The notes under the pieces: model-generated
Seen by the model: only the letters and a program-made list of their open reading frames with translations
Told to the model about the DNA's origin: nothing
Databases searched by the model: none
Assembly: GCF_039511225.1 (NCBI RefSeq)
Contig: NZ_CP154261.1
Location: 1,116,001 to 1,180,000, forward strand
DNA: 64,000 nucleotides
Direction of reading: 5' to 3'
Origin: Sphingobacterium multivorum
Lineage (GTDB): Bacteria; Bacteroidota; Bacteroidia; Sphingobacteriales; Sphingobacteriaceae
In this document: positions 62,801-64,000 of the stretch, piece by piece
How positions within the stretch are numbered: position 1 is the first letter of the stretch
Layout of the letters: each line of letters opens with the position of its first letter
Made by a program: the position numbers and the translations under genes

Positions 62801-62927
62801 TAGCCCCTTGGATAGGATTGTTGTTGTTGTCGACTACCTTTCCCTTTATAGTGGTTTGTGCGTATAGCGCGCCAGTACTAAGACAAAGCGCGGCCATTAC
62901 GACAAAATTTATGTTATTTTTTGCCAT
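59808..62927 (-). CDS. SusC/RagA-family TonB-linked outer-membrane transporter (third)
   Basis: A 1039-residue protein: signal (ending LYAQ), CarboxypepD_reg-like domain (GKVVDNNNNPIQGATVTETS; QYIGFETRTV), the plug (KKTLGYSIQELKGKDLSEAK, NSLAGKVAGVQV, IIIRGETSIAGN, LKGPNAAALYGSRAAAGVILITT) and barrel ending FGFNLNLKF. The KKTLGYSIQ segment is typical of the SusC subgroup paired with SusD-like_2. No degradative enzyme gene is attached. Confidence 0.94.
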   Translation of the reverse strand: MAKNNINFVVMAALCLSTGALYAQTTIKGKVVDNNNNPIQGATVTETSSKKQVQTDANGLFEFPSTGSSLNISIQYIGFETRTVQTNPTGFTTVQLLPTTSQLDEVVVTALNISKEKKTLGYSIQELKGKDLSEAKESNLVNSLAGKVAGVQVTNSQGNMGSSRIIIRGETSIAGNNQPLFVIDGTPVDNSQLGTSGNRDYANAISDINSEDIESISVLKGPNAAALYGSRAAAGVILITTKSGKKRKGLGININSNNTIERLAVLPDYQNVFGQGADGKFSYVDGKGGGINDGVDESWGPKMDGRLIPQFYSNGEAVPFVAHPDNVRSFFGTGRTLNNGISIADATDKIDYRFSYNNSNQTGIVPNSSIEKNNFNINTRYKITEDLTLTANANYVRTNSGNLPGVGGFRSNGYMLQFTWFGRQVDVSRLKNYRDANGNLVNWNNSYYSNPYFIAEENTVQQQRDRIFGNIGLNYKINKHLTANFRTGNDYYTDRRKIRIAYGTNGTPYGSYEEDAYTVNENNTEFTLNYNRPLSNDFTLDILGGGNIRSQSRQRNNQKAPRLAVPDVYTLANSRDALISTGEYSPLKAYSIFSSAQLGYKNYAFLNLTARNDWSSTLPVDNLSYFYPSANASIVLTDALAIQSNVLSFWKLRGGWSKVGKDTDPFNLIDSYLFSAPYGNSPQLSVNDIKKNPDLKPETTTSTELGTELAFFKSRVRLDLSLYDINSINQILSVDVSPSTGYKKQLVNAGKINNKGLEIQLGVTPLKKQDFQWDINVNFATNKSKVVELDDAGLLKSYTIGSSGTVQVLAAVGKPYGTLYGTGFLRNDAGRIIVNADGTPATDPVNHYFGKFTPNWLGGITNQFRYKDFDLSFLIDIKHGGKLYSGTNATGTGTGVLASTLPGRDAEHGGLSYTVNGITYDDGIIADGVNADGSENTKVVSAQQYYKTLYRTNEANVFDASYVKLREVKLGYQLPNRWISKIGFQGASFSLVGRNLWIIHKNAPNIDPETAFNTGNAQGLESLQLPTTRSFGFNLNLKF

Positions 62928-63355
62928 ATTAATTATAATAGTGAGTTTATTATTTGAGTTGGGTTATAGGAGATATTTGAAATTTACCTGTAAAACATCC
63001 CCTTAGGACATTCGTTTTTCAAGGATATTATCTGTATGCTGTTTCATGTGTTAAAAAATGTTAATGCAAATATATAAAATCTACCTGATAACTATACTTT
63101 GTTTTTTTGTTTTTTGTAATTTTTGAGTCAGAATGATGAGATGTGGTCGTTAAAGGAGGGGGGAGGCTAATTAATCAAGTTCGTTTTTTTTCCGGAATAC
63201 CTTCATATGTTCTATGCAATATGTTGCTTATCAGAATATTGATTGGCGGATACGAATCATAAACGGCGACGTACGAATTGTAAATCTTCGTATTCTTGAA
63301 TAGGAAAGGGCAATATTCTTGTTCAGCGATTCCATGTAATAAAACGTATAACGCA
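62928..63355. other. Divergent intergenic region
   Basis: 428 bp between the third SusC gene and the zinc-ribbon gene. It contains the minus-strand -7 element at 63067-63074 and AT-rich DNA; an upstream in-frame extension of the zinc-ribbon gene (from 63296) does not look like coding sequence of that family. Confidence 0.45.
63067..63074 (-). promoter_or_regulatory. -7 element of the third SusC gene
   Basis: Minus-strand TATATTTG, a perfect match, about 140 bp upstream of the ATG. It is the same octamer, followed by CA, as at the second SusC gene (47943). No clear TTG at -33. Confidence 0.45.
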
Positions 63356-63967
63356 ATGATTATTTTTGGTACAAGAACAAAGGTATTAGCTAACAGATCG
63401 CAATCGGCGATTGGCAACTGTGCATATTGTGGTACTGCTCAGTCTCTTTTTGCATACAGACAAGTGAAGTACATTCATATTTTTTGGATACCCCTATTTC
63501 CATATGCCTCGGAGATTATTACCATGTGTACCCATTGCAAAAAGCTAAGTTATCAACGTGAAATCGACCCACAAACACTTCAGTCCATATCATCGGGAAC
63601 TATCCGTAAAACACCTATTGGATATTTTGCGGGCTTAGTTCTGATTGGACTTTTTGTATCCGCTATTGTTATAGCAGGAATTTCCGGTGCAAAAAAGAAG
63701 GAAAAATACCTGAAAGATCCAAAGGTTGGCGATGTGTATGAGATTTCCTATACAAAAGATGGAAAAACCATGCGTACCCTTTATCGCATCGCCAATTTAA
63801 CGACGGACTCTGTTACCTTTGACCTAAACGATTATGAAGCGGATAGCCGAAAGGGCCTGCGCAAATTGCGCGAGCAACATGCAGATAGCTATTCTGAAAA
63901 GCAACGTTTATCACGAGCTGAACTTGAAGAAATGAAAAGTAAGATATCGAATATTGAAAGATTGTAA
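63356..63967 (+). CDS. Zinc-ribbon membrane protein
   Basis: A 203-residue protein. ATG 63356 gives the usual family start MIIFGTRTKVL. Two CxxC pairs form a zinc ribbon (CAYC at 22-25, CTHC at 58-61) around YIHIFWIPLFPY. A single membrane helix follows (about 96-116, IGYFAGLVLIGLFVSAIVIA), then a soluble domain with Lys/Glu-rich helices. Similar small zinc-ribbon proteins are common in Bacteroidota, with no known function. Confidence 0.85.
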   Translation: MIIFGTRTKVLANRSQSAIGNCAYCGTAQSLFAYRQVKYIHIFWIPLFPYASEIITMCTHCKKLSYQREIDPQTLQSISSGTIRKTPIGYFAGLVLIGLFVSAIVIAGISGAKKKEKYLKDPKVGDVYEISYTKDGKTMRTLYRIANLTTDSVTFDLNDYEADSRKGLRKLREQHADSYSEKQRLSRAELEEMKSKISNIERL

Positions 63968-64000
63968 TGATTATTTTTATCGTTGTTATGAACAAGCTTC

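Overview
The window is AT-rich DNA from a member of the Bacteroidota, most probably a Sphingobacterium or close relative. This is an inference from three SusC/SusD outer-membrane pairs, several other TonB-dependent receptors, lipoproteins with short lipobox signals, DUF3347 copper proteins, and promoters of the Bacteroidota type (TTG - about 19 bp - TATATTTG). I saw no tRNA, rRNA, CRISPR array, insertion sequence or phage module.

Layout. 0-1.4 kb: a small outer-membrane barrel and a pair of overlapping unknown genes. 1.8-9.1 kb: a tetR gene preceded by a 28-bp perfect inverted repeat, then a tight run of TonB receptor, parallel beta-helix lipoprotein, diheme cytochrome (SO2930 type) and class-3-like aldehyde dehydrogenase; the beta-helix/cytochrome pair is a recurrent gene pair without known function. 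9.2-12.5 kb: a receiver-only response regulator and a P-type ATPase. 12.7-15.9 kb (minus): DUF1599 protein, DoxX-like membrane protein, shikimate kinase and glycerophosphodiesterase in one operon. 16.2-17.3 kb: short HipA-like kinase overlapping a DUF3037 gene. 17.5-20.8 kb: cysE-cysM and a YeiH-type transporter. 20.8-23.4 kb: single metabolic genes. 23.5-28.8 kb: a copper operon ending in a multicopper oxidase with an added C-terminal barrel-like domain. 29.3-34.5 kb: fabH, a MocR regulator divergent from an argD-like aminotransferase with repeat arrays between them, Nudix hydrolase. 34.6-37.9 kb: AsmA-like protein.

38-47.8 kb looks like one regulated unit: LytS-type histidine kinase, three 9-bp direct repeats at exact 21-bp period (the geometry of LytTR operators), secreted zinc metalloprotease, SusC, SusD, then a LytTR response regulator. 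It is probably a peptide- or protein-foraging locus under its own two-component system. 48-52.7 kb: a second SusC/SusD pair with a 16-bp inverted repeat in its leader. 52.97-53.06 kb: six DnaA-box-like 9-mers at 12-13 bp spacing, between and into convergent genes. 53-56.5 kb (minus): siderophore-type TonB receptor with a PepSY membrane reductase. 56.8-63 kb: secreted glycerophosphodiesterase, TPR protein and a third SusC/SusD pair (minus). The window ends with a zinc-ribbon membrane protein.

The best candidates for undescribed biology are the TonB/beta-helix/diheme cytochrome/aldehyde dehydrogenase operon with its large operator-like palindrome, and the two-component-flanked metalloprotease-SusCD locus with its triple repeat.
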